64,000 nt of DNA from Ananas comosus (Eukaryota > Streptophyta > Magnoliopsida > Poales > Bromeliaceae), in NCBI RefSeq assembly GCF_001540865.1, contig NC_033638.1:6515474-6579473 (forward strand), written 5' to 3'. Position numbers and translations under genes: made by a program. The notes beneath the pieces are model-generated. The model had not been told where the DNA came from. It made no database searches and was given only the letters and a program-made list of their open reading frames with translations. The stretch's first letter is position 1, and each line of letters starts with the position of its first letter. Positions 11,377 through 24,222 of the stretch are shown in pieces.

Positions 11377-12781
11377 TTCTATTTACCATGTCCAAAGTGT
11401 AACCTATTTTTTTATTATTAATCTTTTCGCTGGCTTTTCAGGGACGAAAAGAGATCCACGTTTTTTTTGTTTTTTTCCTCGGGATTAATGCACGAAATTC
11501 TGGAGGAGATCACGATTCCGAAAAAAAAAAAGTCTCAAGTGTTTACAAAAAGTATTTATTTTTTCCGTGCACCCGGTTCATCCGTACACTAACCAAACAC
11601 TTCAAGCCAATCTCAAATTCTCATCTCAATCTCTCAAAAAAATTATAGAGAGGCGTTTGGAAATTGAGCATGTAAACCTTAACTTTTAATTTTGATAATT
11701 ATATAGATTGAACTTATCAAATATTTAAATTTTATAATATTTTATCATAAAATATGCTACAAATACAATTAGAAAAGGGTGTAGATATCATCATAATTCA
11801 TAAGATTTAATTATTTTTTTTTTCAATTATTAGTATCAATAAAAAAATATTTGATATGGGCTTTTAGATGAGAGAGTGTAAATATAAGTCACGTAACTCT
11901 TTTTATTATGAGCCGCTGAGTGGTTCATAAAAAATTTTGTTAACTGTCAGACCAAAATTTACAACTCTGATCTTGAGTTTAATAACTCTATCATTTATTT
12001 TTATATTTTGCAATCGGTTGATAAAACAGAAAATAATTTTTATAAAGTAAATATAATTAATACTTAAAAAGTTATAAATAATTTATTTTGTCGCATGCAG
12101 TTAAAAATTGTAGTCTTTGAATGAGTGGGTTATATTTGCACCTTATAAATAAGTGTATAAATGTCAGACGTAGAGAGATACTGCGGGCGGAGAGAAAGAA
12201 TTTAAAATTTAAAATTATAATCTAACTTCAATTTTAAAATTAAATTCAAAATATGAATTTAAATTTGAAATTAGAATCTAAAACATAAATTTAAAAATCA
12301 TGTCATTAGAACTACTATTTAAATTCAAATGTTCGATCTACTGCTCAAATCCCATTATACTCTTAAATGAGTTGAATGTGAAATCTATAGCTAGTCTAGA
12401 AACATCCAAATAACATTGGCCTTATGAATAAGAAGAGTACAAGTAGCAGTGCTTGATCCTATTTGTTAGTACTGTTACAATAAAGATATTTTGTTTTTTT
12501 TTGGGAGAAAGAGTAGGACTGCAGGCGCAATAATTATTATCCTGAGAACCTCCACAAAGTCTAAAATATGACCGTCCTATATTTTTATTATGTATTCTTA
12601 ATTAATCAAATTACTTTCTTGAGATCCACCAATTTTTTTATAATTTTAAAAAAATATTTTTAAATATAAAATTGGCTGAGTATAGATAATATAGTGTAGC
12701 TGTTAAATAGTAGAGTTTCTTGAGAAAAAAAATCTATAATGTAGTAGTTATATTGCTGATTTGGTGTCTTTAATTAAGAAT
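11377..12781. other. intergenic, nothing recognised
   Basis: AT-rich sequence without a coding frame. The last part (about 12600-12720) resembles sequence near 13012-13110 and 14225-14290, so local duplication or eroded repeat is present. Confidence 0.4.
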
Positions 12782-13007
12782 TGAGCTCCTATGCTTTTAA
12801 AAGTACTAAGTCATTGGTACTTGTAAGTTTTTAGCCATTGGATTAAGAAATGTGCGGTTAAGATAATGTGGGCCTCCTAGGGTTAAGTGGGTGGTTGGTT
12901 GAATAGTATAATCTAACGGATGAAAATGATCAAAAGCGTAGATCTAATGGTAAAAAATTTACAAGCACCAAATATTTGGTACTTTTACAAGCACCATAGC
13001 CGGACTC
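12782..13007 (+). repeat. 230-bp dispersed repeat, copy 1
   Basis: Unit from GAGCTCCTATGCTTTTAAAAG to CACCATAGCCGGACTCC. It contains GTGGGTGGTTGGTTGAATAG and an internal near-palindrome where AAGCACC meets GGTACTT. It recurs in opposite orientation at 13592-13812 and in the same orientation at 43213-43438. It has weakly inverted ends and no coding capacity, so it is probably a MITE. Confidence 0.75.
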
Positions 13008-13114
13008 CTTCAATTAATCAAATTACTTTTCTAAAATTTACTTATCTTATCATAATTTTTTTAAAATATTTTATTATACTTTTTTTAAATAAAAAAAAGA
13101 CTAACTAAATATAA

Positions 13115-13588
13115 ATAAGAGAATTGCATAATACAACTCTCTATAAATATATCAAATAGCAGATATATTCCTGCAAAATTTAATTTTTTATATTTATCAT
13201 TTATAAAAGTTCTGATATTTTCAAATATATTCATGATGTTAGGATACATTAAAAAAATATAGTTAACCATAGATAAGATAAACCTTGGTTAGTAAATAAG
13301 GTAAATTAACTTTTTTAATCTTCTTATATTATAAATGTTTCACTTATAAAGAAAGAAAATGACCATTAAAGATTTTTGAAAGAATATTTAAAATCTGGGG
13401 TTTTCAAAAAGATATGCTTATGAAGGTAAAAATATTATTTTATTTATCTTCTGTTTAAAAATAAAAAATATTCTAATGGCAACAAACCAGAAAAACAAAT
13501 ATGAATATTGCTAAATTTTTGTATGAATAAATATATAATAAAATTAAATTCTGTAGGAATATATTTACTATTCAATATGTTTATAACA
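13115..13588. mobile_element. fold-back element family B, copy 1
   Basis: The left arm (about 13115-13240) and right arm (about 13500-13588) are inverted copies with shared words TATATTCCTGCAAAATTTAA and their complement. It is related to the well-bounded copy at 42555-43017 (shared AAAGTTCTGATATTTTCAAA). It lies exactly between two inverted copies of the 230-bp repeat. Confidence 0.6.
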
Positions 13589-13591
13589 AAT

Positions 13592-13812
13592 TAGAGTCCG
13601 GCTACAATGCTATCGATAGCACTAAGTACTAGGTGCTGCCAAATCTTCTACCGTTAGATCTATACTTTTGATCATTTTCACTCATTAAATCATACTATTC
13701 AACTAACTATCCACTCAACTCTAGGGGACCACTATTATCCTAACTGTACATCCTTTTATCAAAGGCCAAAAATTAAATAGCACCAATCACTTGGTGCTAT
13801 TATTAATATTTT
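13592..13812 (-). repeat. 230-bp dispersed repeat, copy 2 (inverted)
   Basis: Reverse complement of the units at 12782 and 43213: it begins AGTCCGGCTACAATGCT and contains the complement of the GGGTGGTTGGTTGAATAG core. With copy 1 it forms an inverted pair about 1 kb across, just upstream of the DPE2 promoter region. Confidence 0.7.
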
Positions 13813-13839
13813 AGTCTAGTTCTAAAATATTATATAAAA

Positions 13840-14218
13840 GGCTAAATTACAGAAAACCCTCTGTCAAAACTTGATTTTTCACTTTTTTCCCTGTAATTTA
13901 AAAACCTACACTTTGTTCTATTGTAAAATGAAAAATGTTCACAGGGGTACGGTGTGAACTGTGATGATAAAATAACCATTTTGTTCCTCACTATTTTGCC
14001 TCTCACTATGTTTACAGAAGAGAAGGCTGAGGTCATTTTTGGCATAAAAAAATATATAATAATATTTTATAAACGGAACTCTAACGGATTACTAACGGCA
14101 GAGGGCAAAGTGAATATTTTTTATTTTATAAGAGAGCAAAGTGTAGATTTTTAAATAACAGAAAGAAAAAAAAAGTAGAAAATTAAATTTTGACAAGAAG
14201 ATTTTATATAATTTAGCC
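13840..14218. mobile_element. MULE-MITE family A, copy 3
   Basis: The 379-bp element has ends GGCTAAATTACAG and the complement TAATTTAGCC, flanked by a perfect 9-bp duplication TATATAAAA (13831-13839 and 14219-14227). The interior has GGGTACGGTGTGAACTGTGA in the place where other copies read GGTGTTAACGGAGAG. It ends about 60 bp before the CT-rich leader of DPE2, so it lies in or next to that gene's promoter. Confidence 0.8.
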
Positions 14219-14279
14219 TATATAAAATTATTTTTTATAAGTAATATTGTTTAGCTGCTAAATAATAGACTTCTTCGGG

Positions 14280-14340
14280 AGCTCACAGCTCCTAAATGTC
14301 AGCGTCTCATCCCTCCTCTCTCTCATCTCCCATCTTCATT

Positions 14341-14373
<33 letters not shown>

Positions 14374-14535
14374 ACATCGACACACTCGCACACTAGAACG
14401 TGATCTCTCCCCCCATCACCACAAACCTCCAGATTTCCCCTACCCCTACCCAACTCCTTTTTTTTTTTCTTGAGCATAGCAAACGCTTCACCAATCTCAT
14501 CTCCTCCCTCTGCTTTCGCTTCATAGCTCCATCGG
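14280..14535 (+). promoter_or_regulatory. probable DPE2 leader exon with (CT)15
   Basis: A pyrimidine-rich block, with CT repeated about 15 times at 14343-14372, precedes a good donor at 14536 (CGG then GTAATC). The matching acceptor TTTTAG ends at 15806, just 21 bases before the DPE2 ATG. I infer a noncoding first exon ending at 14535 and a 5'-UTR intron 14536-15806 of about 1.27 kb. The transcription start is not determined. The adjacent transposons end at 14227. Confidence 0.55.
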
Positions 14536-15827
14536 GTAATCAATCAATGCATACATAATTTCTCTTCCTTTCTTTTTTTATCTAATATTTTTTTTTTTTT
14601 TACTTTTTTGTTGGTACTTATCTTAGTTTATTTAGCCTTATTCTAGTTTTCGGATCTGTTTTGCTGAAGTGATTATTGTTTGGGACTCGTCGAATATAAA
14701 AATATAAAATTATCATTTTCTGCAGCGTAAGCTTGTTACGCTTTTAGAGATAAACAGTTATAATGTGAGGAAAAATGTTGAATATAAAATATAAAAATAC
14801 AGTTATCTAGTGGCGTAAGTTTATATCGATCAATAGTTATTTCGCATTATTTAATATAGTATAAGAGTAGAGAGTTCTGAGTTTGAATCGCACGAGACTT
14901 ATTGTTTCTTCTGATATTCCCTCATTTAATTAAGTTCATGTCTTAAGCCTATAAAATAGTCTTGAGGTGATGAGCCCCAGACATGAGGTTGAATGTAGAT
15001 TGAATCACATAATAAAGTTCCAGTTTTGGTTTGTGATTATGTATATTTGATTAGATTTTGTTCTCGGTGCTTTTTTATAGAGTACTGGAACATTGTTGTT
15101 CACTTGTATTGTACTTTTCAAATTGTGAACTAATCATGATGTCTTTCAATGAAAGGAGCATACTTGAACAACAACTTATCTTATATCTATATGTTTTCTT
15201 TTTCCGGTTCGGCCTGTTAGCATTTCTGTATTTTTGGGTTTAAAGCACGCTCTAATAGTAGTTGGTGACAGCATATCTTGTAAATAACTTTATGGTCTTA
15301 TTTGGATGTCAGAATAAGATATTCAATGTTAACTTATTCAGTATGAAGATTTTTTTGTGTCAATGGAAGTTAGGAGTTTGATTTTTTGTTCCTTAAAAGG
15401 TCTTGACATTTATGATTTTGTAAGATGGCATATTTCGCTTGTGAGGTGATTTATCTTATTTCATAAAAAATGATTTAAAAGCTGAATATGGTATCCATTC
15501 TAGGCATTTGATCACACTCCTCGTGTATTATAAGCTTTTCAAGTAAATCAAAAAGATATGCCGAATTAGATATTCATCCATCCATATAGCACCTATTTAT
15601 TTGTGTGTCTGTTTCATTCACAAGAATCACTATTGCAACAACACAAAGAGATGATCCTCACTACAATTTGACTCAATTTGGATATTGTTGACGATATCGG
15701 ATATGCCTTGCATAGACAATGTGTTGATTGCTACATCTAGTGACATGCTCAATTATAGTACACTTCTTTTAACTGTAAAATTTTTCGTCTATTTCCTATC
15801 TTTTAGGATATCGTTTTTCGACAAAAG

Positions 15828-18800
15828 ATGGTGAATTTGAAACCATTACCTGGAAGGAAGCCCTTGAGTTCAGTGACTTTGATCTTCAAATTGCCATACT
15901 ATACGCACTGGGGACAGAGTCTGGTCATATCTGGCTCGGAACCAATTCTTGGATCTTGGAATGTGAAGCAGGCCTTAGCGTTGTCTCCCATTCATCAAGG
16001 AGATGAGCTTTTTTGGTGCGGAAGGGTTGCGGTCCCGATTACATTCAAATGTGAGTATAGTTATTACTTGGTTGATGACAATAGGAATATTTTGAGATGG
16101 GAGGCAGGGAAGAAGCGGAAACTGGCGCTTCCTGATGGAGTTCAGGAAGGAGATGCAGTGGAAATTCATGATTTGTGGCAGGTACTTGTTGGTTGCACAT
16201 TTCTTCTCTGTATGGCTTCGTGCTGTTACTTCAATGTCTTGTGACCAATTTTTTGATTGATCATGCTTTATTTCATGCTATTTCTGATCTGAATCCAGAA
16301 TGCGTCAGAAGCTCTTTTCTTTAGAAGTGCATTCAAAGATGTCATATTTGGCGGAGCCAAACATTTGCAGCCAGAAGCGCATCCTACAGCCCTTCAGGAG
16401 AACTTACACCAAGATGGTACTTCTCGCCTTGGCCTTTTGAAACTGCCCGAAATAGTAGCTCACATTCCTGAATTTGCATGAACAGATAGTGTTGTTCTCC
16501 ACTTCGTGATTAGCTGTCCGAGAGTAGAAGCCGGATCCAATGTAAGCCTCATCCAAATAAGATTTTCTTATTTCGATTGCTTATCTACTTCAACTGAGAC
16601 GCTATGCTCAAGATGCTAGTTGAATTTTTCAGGTTTGTGTTACCGGTAATATCTCACAGTTAGGAAGCTGGAAGGCTCAAAATGGGCTAAGGCTGAGCTA
16701 TGCTGGATATTCGATTTGGAAAGCAGATTGTGTGGTGCGAAAAGACGACCTCCCAATACAATATCCTTTTTCTCCTATGACCCTTCTGAGAGATTATGCT
16801 TCGTATATTTTTAATTTCGTTACTTGTCATGTCATGCTGTCAATTTTTTTGGTGCTGTTCTTTTCCCAATGTCTTCTGGTTTCGAGCTTTTTTTCTTTCT
16901 CCTTAACAGTAGTCCCACGTACAAATATTGCCAAATTCGGAATGAGCTAGACATTACTGCAGAAGTTGGTCCTAATAGGGAATTAGCTTTCGATGTGGCA
17001 TCACGTAGTCCGCCTAGATTCATCATCTTGTCTGATGGTGCCTTCCGGGTAAATATGCTGTTTAACTTATTTGGTCTTAAAAATGATTATTGCTATTATT
17101 ACGCACTATATGTGGTCGACCAGGGCCTAGTCCAATGGCTGGTACCATGCTTTGTTACGTGAGGTCTTGGTTTCCAAATTGGCACTTGGTGCCACTAGTA
17201 TTTTGAAAGTAAAAATAATGTAAACTATATATGTTGGATAATGGAGCCAAGCGAGCAAGAACATAATAATGTGTTCTGATTGGACTTCCTTTTTCTGGTA
17301 GGACATACCGTGGAGAGGTGCAGGCGTTGCTATACCAATGTTCTCAGTTAGATCGAATGATGACCTTGGTGTTGGAGAGTTCCTCGATCTAAAGCTGCTC
17401 GTAGACTGGGCTGTAAATTCAGGCTTTCATCTTGTTCAGCTTTTGCCAGTCAATGATACTTCAGTTCACAAGATGTGGTGGGATTCGTACCCCTACAGGT
17501 ACTTGTGGTTTCCTTTTTGAAATTCACCTCTACTGTTTTTTTTTTCTTTTGGTTTATATGGTTGCTCTTTTAGTGAAAATTTATTAAAAAAATATCGGAA
17601 TTTAAAATGTAATAGCTTAAAAATCTTCAAATTGGCAGCTCTCTCTCTGTATTCGCGTTGCATCCATTGTATCTAAGAGTACAAGCTCTTTCTGATTCTA
17701 TTCCAGAAGACATCAAGGTTCGCTTATTGATTTCTTCATTTGTAAAATTTAACAATTTCATATCGATTAAGCCCTCATTTTCGTTTGGAAATGACATAAT
17801 TATTCAAGTATTTTGTTGTTTGATTTTTCTATGTTGTTGCAGCAAGAGATCTCAAAGGAGAAGGAAAGATTAAATAAGAAGGTACAAGAACATAATGCAC
17901 CATATTAAGCTAGTTAGACTTTTTTTTGTCCTTGTCTCTTTTTTTTTTATCGGTTTCCTAGTTGTCAAATTTATCTTATTTTACAGAATAACCATGTGGT
18001 GTACTAAATTTTTCTATAAGCTGTATTAATTGAATCAACATTTAGCCTGTAATTTATAAATGGACGGAGGATCTACATTGTCTACATGCCATCGTACTAA
18101 TCTACTATGTTACCCTACAGCAAGTTATGGTCTCAGCTCTGGTTTATAGATATACATTTATTGCATTTTTGTGGGTTACTTTTCAAGCAAATGGTTGTCC
18201 TTCTTTGGAATAATTCCTATTCAATGGACTTAAATTTACTTCAGTTCGTCACATAGCTTAAGTTTATTATTTGGTGTTTGAGACAAAATTACAATTCATT
18301 TGGTGGGCCAGAGGTGATATTTTGAAACAAAAACTGTCCAAGTTTCCTGAGATATGCATTTTATATTTGCTAGAATTAATGTTTTCATTAAACGGCTTTG
18401 TGATGCAATGAGAGATTAAGTTCTTGACAATCGTTTTGTTGCGTGAAAATAAGAAACATGCTATGAGTCTACGATGAACGAAAAATTACAGCAAGAGAAC
18501 TGTTAATTATGCTCTTCTATAGAGTGACTGAACTTCGATCTACCCAAGATTATACATCCAATTAATGATCTTGTATAGGTAAAAGAATGCCGAATGTACT
18601 TGCATCTGATCTTTTCAGCGGGCTGTTTTTGATTTCCAGTTGACTCCTTGATTTCCTGAACTCTCCCCTATGAAATTGCAGTATTTATTTCCAAAATGCT
18701 CTTGCGAGTTTTCTATGTAGTTATCAACTTTCAACTTCCTTATTTGAGGTTATTTGTAATGCAGGATGTTGACTATGAAGCTTCGATGGCTGCTAAGTTG

Positions 18801-21800
18801 TCGATTGCAAAAAAAATATTTGATCTAGAGAAAGATAAAATACTGAATTCTAGCTCTTTCAAGCAGTTCTTCTCTGAAAATGAGGTAAATTACTGTTGGA
18901 ACTTTGACTTCTTATTTTTCAGTTGTTACATTTTGAAGCATACATGCAAAGAAGCTTTGGTTGCACTATAGGTCCTTTTCTTTAAGCTACATCTTATAAA
19001 TTGTCGCATTCTAACATTAATGTTGTAAAATAGGAATGGCTGAAGCCGTATGCAGCCTTTTGCTTTTTGAGGGACTTCTTCGAGACTTCAGATCACACTC
19101 AATGGGGTCGGTTTGCTCATTTTTCCCAGGAAAAGGTATTTAAGCTAAAATTGCCTGTTAAAATTTGACATATTTAGTTCTTTGAGCACACTTATGTATA
19201 GCTTGCTTGGATTCTTCTCAGTGGTTTTTAGTTCTATGTCTCTTTACGAGAACATCTAATTTACTTCGTATTGCTGATAAATTATTATAAATTCCATTTT
19301 TCAGCTTGAGAAACTTGTCGCGAAGGATAGTTTGCACTATGACGTTATATGTTTCCACTATTATATTCAGTTCCATCTACATGTACAAGTGAGTTTTTGT
19401 AATTTTCTTCTTTGAAGGGAATAATCAAATTTTTATTTTGAAGGAAATACTCTCTCTGAATTTTTTGATCTTATTTTCATTTCCCTTGCTAGCTATCAGA
19501 AGCAGCAAATTATGCAAGAAAGAGAAAAGTTGTTCTTAAAGGAGATTTACCAATAGGTGTCGATAAGAACAGTGTCGATACTTGGGTATATGCTAATTTA
19601 TTTCGCATGAATACATCCACCGGAGCACCCCCAGATTATTTTGACAAAAATGGACAAAATTGGGGTTTCCCCACATATAACTGGGAGGAAATGTCCAAAG
19701 ACAACTATGGATGGTGGCGAGCACGGCTAACACAGGTTATCTAAAGTTATTTATTTCATGTATATACTGCAAATTTTTATCTGTGCACTTTATTTTTTCA
19801 GCTTTCTTAGTTGCTTCTTTTTGCCCCCCCCTGGTGGTACAGATGGCCAAGTACTTCACAGCCTATAGAATAGATCACATCTTGGGTTTCTTTAGGATCT
19901 GGGAGCTTCCTGGTCATGCGGTTACTGGTTTAGTTGGGAAATTCCGGCCGTCCATTGCTCTAAGTCAGGTAGTATAGTCTTGAACTCTTGATCAACTAGA
20001 AAAGATAAGTGCTAGATCGGCCTCGCCTTTGAAGCAGATTTTCTACTGCAGGCAGCAGAAGCTTCAGAAAAAAAGAAAAAAAAAAAAACAAGTCGCAGAA
20101 AATTAAAATGAGCTTTTGGCCCTTTAAAGTGGAAGTTCTAGGTTGAAACTTCTACTTTTGCTAGTGTAGTGAATAGCTGTTGATGCAATATCCATTCGTG
20201 CTCCTTCAAACAGCTCTAGTAAAAAGTAAAAACAGCAATTTTACGTCTATCTGACTTCATTGGTTTACCATTTGGCTTCTCAGGAGGAGCTTGAGCAGGA
20301 AGGGATATGGGATTTTGATCGTTTGAGTCGTCCATACATTCGTCAGGAAATTCTGCAGGTCTCCCTCTATACTTGTTTATTGCTACTTTCCACCCTAGTA
20401 GGTTGCATGGTGTTCAAGGTTGATCTATCTTTTTTCAGGGAAAATTTGGATCGCTCTGGACTGTTGTTGCTATGAACTTCTTAAACGAGTATCAAAAGCT
20501 CTGTTACGAGGTAGTGTAGTTATTTTATGAGTTTTCTCTTCTAGTGCTACTTACATTTTCCTTTTACTTCCATGATATTTTAGCTTCTGCATTGGCCTTA
20601 CTATTGATATTTAACCTGCCCCTAAACATCTCTTAATATTTTTATATATTGTATTAATATTTATGGATTATTTTGGTTCGAAACGTATAGTTCAAGGAGG
20701 ACTGCAACACAGAGAAAAAAATTATTGCCAAACTTGAATCCTGTTCTGAAAAGTCTCTTTGGCAAGACAAAAAAGACGAGATACGCCGTGGTCTTTTTGA
20801 TCTTCTACAGGTAATGCTAATACTGAAAGAGAGAGCCTTATATAATCTGCGTGTTGCATCAATTTGCCTTTTCACCGTGGCCTTTACTTCTGGAATAGTT
20901 TGATCTCGTCTTCGTAACTTCTTTATCACCTATCTCATACATGATATTTTTATGCAGAATATAGTTCTTATAAGAGATCCAGAAGACTCAAGGAAATTTT
21001 ATCCACGTTTCAACCTTGAGGACACATCGAGTTTTAACGACTTGGATGAACACAGGTGCAAATTCATGTATCTTGTTTCGCTGATTGATGCTCTTCAGCA
21101 CATCGACATTCTGGTTATAATATCATGGTTTATATTAGTATTTATTAAAATAATTTTAGATACACGTTGTTTTCTAAATATGGCTTGATATATCTGCGAA
21201 TACTAAACTCATGTCTTCTGGATATTTCTTAATGCAGTAAAAATGTCCTCAAAAGACTGTACTACGATTACTATTTCTGCCGACAAGAAAACCTCTGGCG
21301 TCAAAATGCATTGAAGACTCTTCCTGTTCTATTGAACTCATCAGATATGTTGGCATGTGGAGAAGATCTCGGGCTTATTCCTTCTTGCGTTCATCCTGTA
21401 AATATCTTTTTCAATGCATGTTATATATATAAGTCTTGTCATGTTGACTACCTAAGAAATGAGAAATTCCGAACTATTTTCTTATTCAGGTAATGCAAGA
21501 ATTGGGATTGATTGGATTACGCATCCAAAGGATGCCTAGTGAACCGGGATTAGAATTTGGCATTCCATCTCAGTACAACTACATGACGGTACAATTTTTC
21601 ACTTGGTTCAATGCACTAGCGAGTTTTATTTCTGGCTTAATGTGTTGTGCGTGTTGTTTAGAATGTTAATGGAAATTAGATAGGAGAAAATATTAGTTCT
21701 CATGAATTTCTTTGCTGCGCTTAAGTACAACTCCAGTGGACTCTGAACATTAGTCTCTTTATTATCAACAATCAAGCATGTGGATGGTTTAAATAGTTTA

Positions 21801-23080
21801 GCATAATGCACCTAAGAGGAAGCAATGGATAATAGGACTCTGAGCTTTCACAATTGCCAGTTGCACCAGTATGAACCTGTAGAACTTCTACAGAAGTGTT
21901 GTTTAAATAGAACTATCTAGAAAAGCCCGAAAGCTTTTTGCTTAATCTCCTCCATAGCTTCTCGCTGAAGCAGGGGTTTCAAATTTGGAGCTTTTTCTTT
22001 TGAGAATCTTGAAGTAAATTTTGGCTTCTTGTCATAACAAAAGCTTCAAACTATTTGTTAGCCAAACGTTTGGTTTCTGAAAAGTTCTGCTTTCCGGGAT
22101 CGAGAAGCTGTTCTAGAAGCCTGGCTGAGCAAGCAATTAATATGACATTGACCTCCTTGCCTTTAAGACCTCTATACAGTTTAAGAGCAATTTAGATCAC
22201 ATGGGTTGCCATACCAATTACAGGTTTGTGCTCCATCCTGTCACGACTGCTCGACATTCCGTGCTTGGTGGGAGGAAGATGAAGGGAGAAGATGCCGGTT
22301 CTATCAGACTGTTGTTGGTAGTGACGATTTTCCCCCATCTCGATGCACTCCGGAAGTGGCATACTTCATTATTCAGCAGCACTTCGAAGCTCCTTCAATG
22401 TGGGCAATCTTCCCACTTCAGGTATTAGTTAATATTTTGAAACCTCAACTATTTATCCTTAATACCCATTTAAAGAATGTCCGCAAACTCTGTATGGTCA
22501 TCATTTTCTTCTTCCGTAGGACTTGCTGGCGCTGAAAGAGGAATACACTACACGACCAGCCGCAGAGGAGACGATCAACGATCCGACAAACCCAAAGCAT
22601 TATTGGAGATTCCGTATGTACTTTTCCTGTTACTTTTGTTTAAGTTCCGTCCGAAGAGGCAAACACAAATTCTCTCAGTGAAATAACATTACTTAGTCAT
22701 ACTAGATTCGGTATCCAGTGCTTATGTAAATTATCTTGCTCATTTATTGTTTACCCAAGGCATATGCCCATTGATGCAGCTATATCTGATTGAACAAAAC
22801 TTATTATCTAAAAGAAAATGAAATTCTGGATTCTACTTAGTGTGACGAAACCTAATTATTATGCTCATATGGTGCAGGTGTACATGTGGCACTGGAGTCC
22901 TTGCTGGATGACAGGGAACTCCAGACAACCATTAAAGATCTCGTGATAAGTAGCGGGAGGTCGTATCCAGCTAGCGAAGCGGCTGACAAGATCAACGGCT
23001 CGATGAAGCTGTTAATCGAGGATTGGCAGGAGAGGTATGCTATTATGCGATTAAGTGATGATGATAGTTTTTGTAACTGA
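15828..23080 (+). CDS. DPE2: 4-alpha-glucanotransferase DPE2 (disproportionating enzyme 2)
   Basis: Cytosolic GH77 transglucosidase: it takes maltose exported from chloroplasts at night, releases one glucose and transfers the other to a soluble heteroglycan (known for the family). Exons: 15828-16181, 16299-16416, 16486-16541, 16633-16760, 16919-17048, 17302-17498, 17639-17717, 17843-17881, 18765-18884, 19034-19135, 19305-19388, 19493-19735, 19843-19968, 20284-20358, 20439-20510, 20691-20810, 20958-21055, 21238-21397, 21490-21588, 22224-22421, 22520-22613, 22878-23080. They sum to 2895 nt, 964 residues, in phase throughout; this is the usual family length. Two N-terminal CBM20 starch-binding domains (about 12-118 and 158-225) precede the GH77 domain (about 265 to the end). 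Expected catalytic residues are present: Asp561 in YRIDHILGF, Glu756 in CGEDLG, Asp808 in SCHD. The segment about 592-735 between the first two matches the insertion typical of DPE2. All introns are GT-AG except 16761-16918. The start is the first ATG after the 5'-UTR intron acceptor. No transit peptide is evident. Confidence 0.97.
16761..16918 (+). other. U12-type AT-AC intron of DPE2
   Basis: The only reading that keeps the DPE2 frame (DLPIQ then YKYCQIRNELD) joins position 16760 to 16919. The 158-nt intron then begins ATATCCTTTT, the consensus 5' site of U12-dependent AT-AC introns, and ends CCCAC. The word CTCCTTAAC (16899-16907) fits the U12 branch-site consensus TTCCTTAAC at 8 of 9 positions, with its last A 12 nt before the 3' end. 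No GT-AG alternative nearby maintains the frame. Confidence 0.93.
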
Positions 23081-23105
23081 TAAGAGCAATGTAAATCACT
23101 TCTTT

Positions 23106-23141
<36 letters not shown>

Positions 23142-23599
23142 ATAGTATCTGCAGAATCAATAGTGAAAATTTAGTACATGATTTAGTGAGATATCATGTG
23201 TCAGCATAAATAAGGTTTTGTTATCAGAAATTTGTGGAGTTATTTTTCCATGTTTATTTAACAATGTTTCTTCCTTAGTAGAAGGGAAAAATAATGTCCC
23301 AAAAACAGATGATTCAGCTTCTTATTCAATAAGTTCTCTCTGGGCTCTCCAGGTGAGCAATTTTTATTTTTTATTCCTGGAGTCTGCTGTGAAATTTTAT
23401 TGTCAGTGATTTTACATTTATGCCCTGTGAGATCATCTTTTTCCGTATGTACCCCTGTAACATCTGAATTGAAAGTTTTTGAGGGGTATATATGAAAATT
23501 CAAAGTTTTTGAAGGGTATATGTGTAAATATCTGAATGTTCCCAATTCTTATGTTGGTAATTACTTGATATACTGTACCCGTAGTCTAAAAAGATGGGT
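23081..23599 (+). other. DPE2 3' flank with (CT)15
   Basis: The sequence after the DPE2 stop presumably includes its 3' UTR. A CT run occupies 23111-23140. About 23440-23530 has a twice-repeated word AAAGTTTTTGA(G/A)GGGTATAT that recurs at about 50650, so a repeat begins here. The poly(A) site cannot be placed. Confidence 0.4.
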
Positions 23600-24038
23600 A
23601 GAAAAATAAAAGGCATACCCTATCTCATTCAACTTGGGACGGATCCGGATTTGAGTACTGAAGTTAATTAATATGCTCATCGGGTTCATTTGAACGGGTC
23701 TGGATATTGATTATCTGTATACTATCCGCTTAAGATCGGCTATAAATTGGGTGTAGATAAGGTACGGGTATCTGTATGTGTAAAACAAAAATTATAAAAT
23801 TTGCAATAGTTACATATGTGTTAAACATATACAACACAACATTATAATTAAAATTATTATATTGATAGGTTCAAACAAATATAACAAAATTGCAAAAAAC
23901 ACATGTAACTAGTTACATAGCATCAATCAATACCAATACATTAAAGACCAACCGAAAATCCTTTCTGCAGTCGCTCCTAAATTTCGGGGTGGGTCCCCCC
24001 GTACCATCATGTATCTCCCGCTTGTATGAATGAAGTGG
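23600..24038. other. intergenic, repeat-derived
   Basis: About 23640-23790 has GGATCCGGATTTGAG and related words of the hAT-like MITE type, without identifiable ends. About 23935-24000 resembles 1920-2000. No gene seen. Confidence 0.4.
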
Positions 24039-24049
24039 GAATAGGTAAT

Positions 24050-24211
24050 TTTTTTTTTTTTTAGAGATAGTTAGCACGCTACTCGTTTTGTTTATTCTAT
24101 TTAAAAATAAACTTAGCTGAAAACGTGAATCAACTAGAATTCGAACTTGGGACCTCGAGTATTAACTATTAACCAGCAAGTTCTTTGCCATTTGCTCTAG
24201 GGACGGCCGGT
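24050..24211 (-). mobile_element. tRNA-derived SINE, copy 2 (minus)
   Basis: A 162-bp unit starting with a poly(T) run (its poly(A) tail on the other strand). It is flanked by the perfect duplication GAATAGGTAAT (24039-24049 and 24212-24222). It is the reverse complement of copy 1 at 8573-8735 over the full length, including the box-B-like GTTCGAATTC. Independent insertion of two full-length copies in opposite orientation supports a mobile family. Confidence 0.85.
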
Positions 24212-24222
24212 GAATAGGTAAT

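Noticed and set aside
16732..16950. frame extending DPE2 exon 4 without splicing
   Set aside because: Reading through loses the DPE2 similarity at the AT-AC intron start; the spliced reading restores it.
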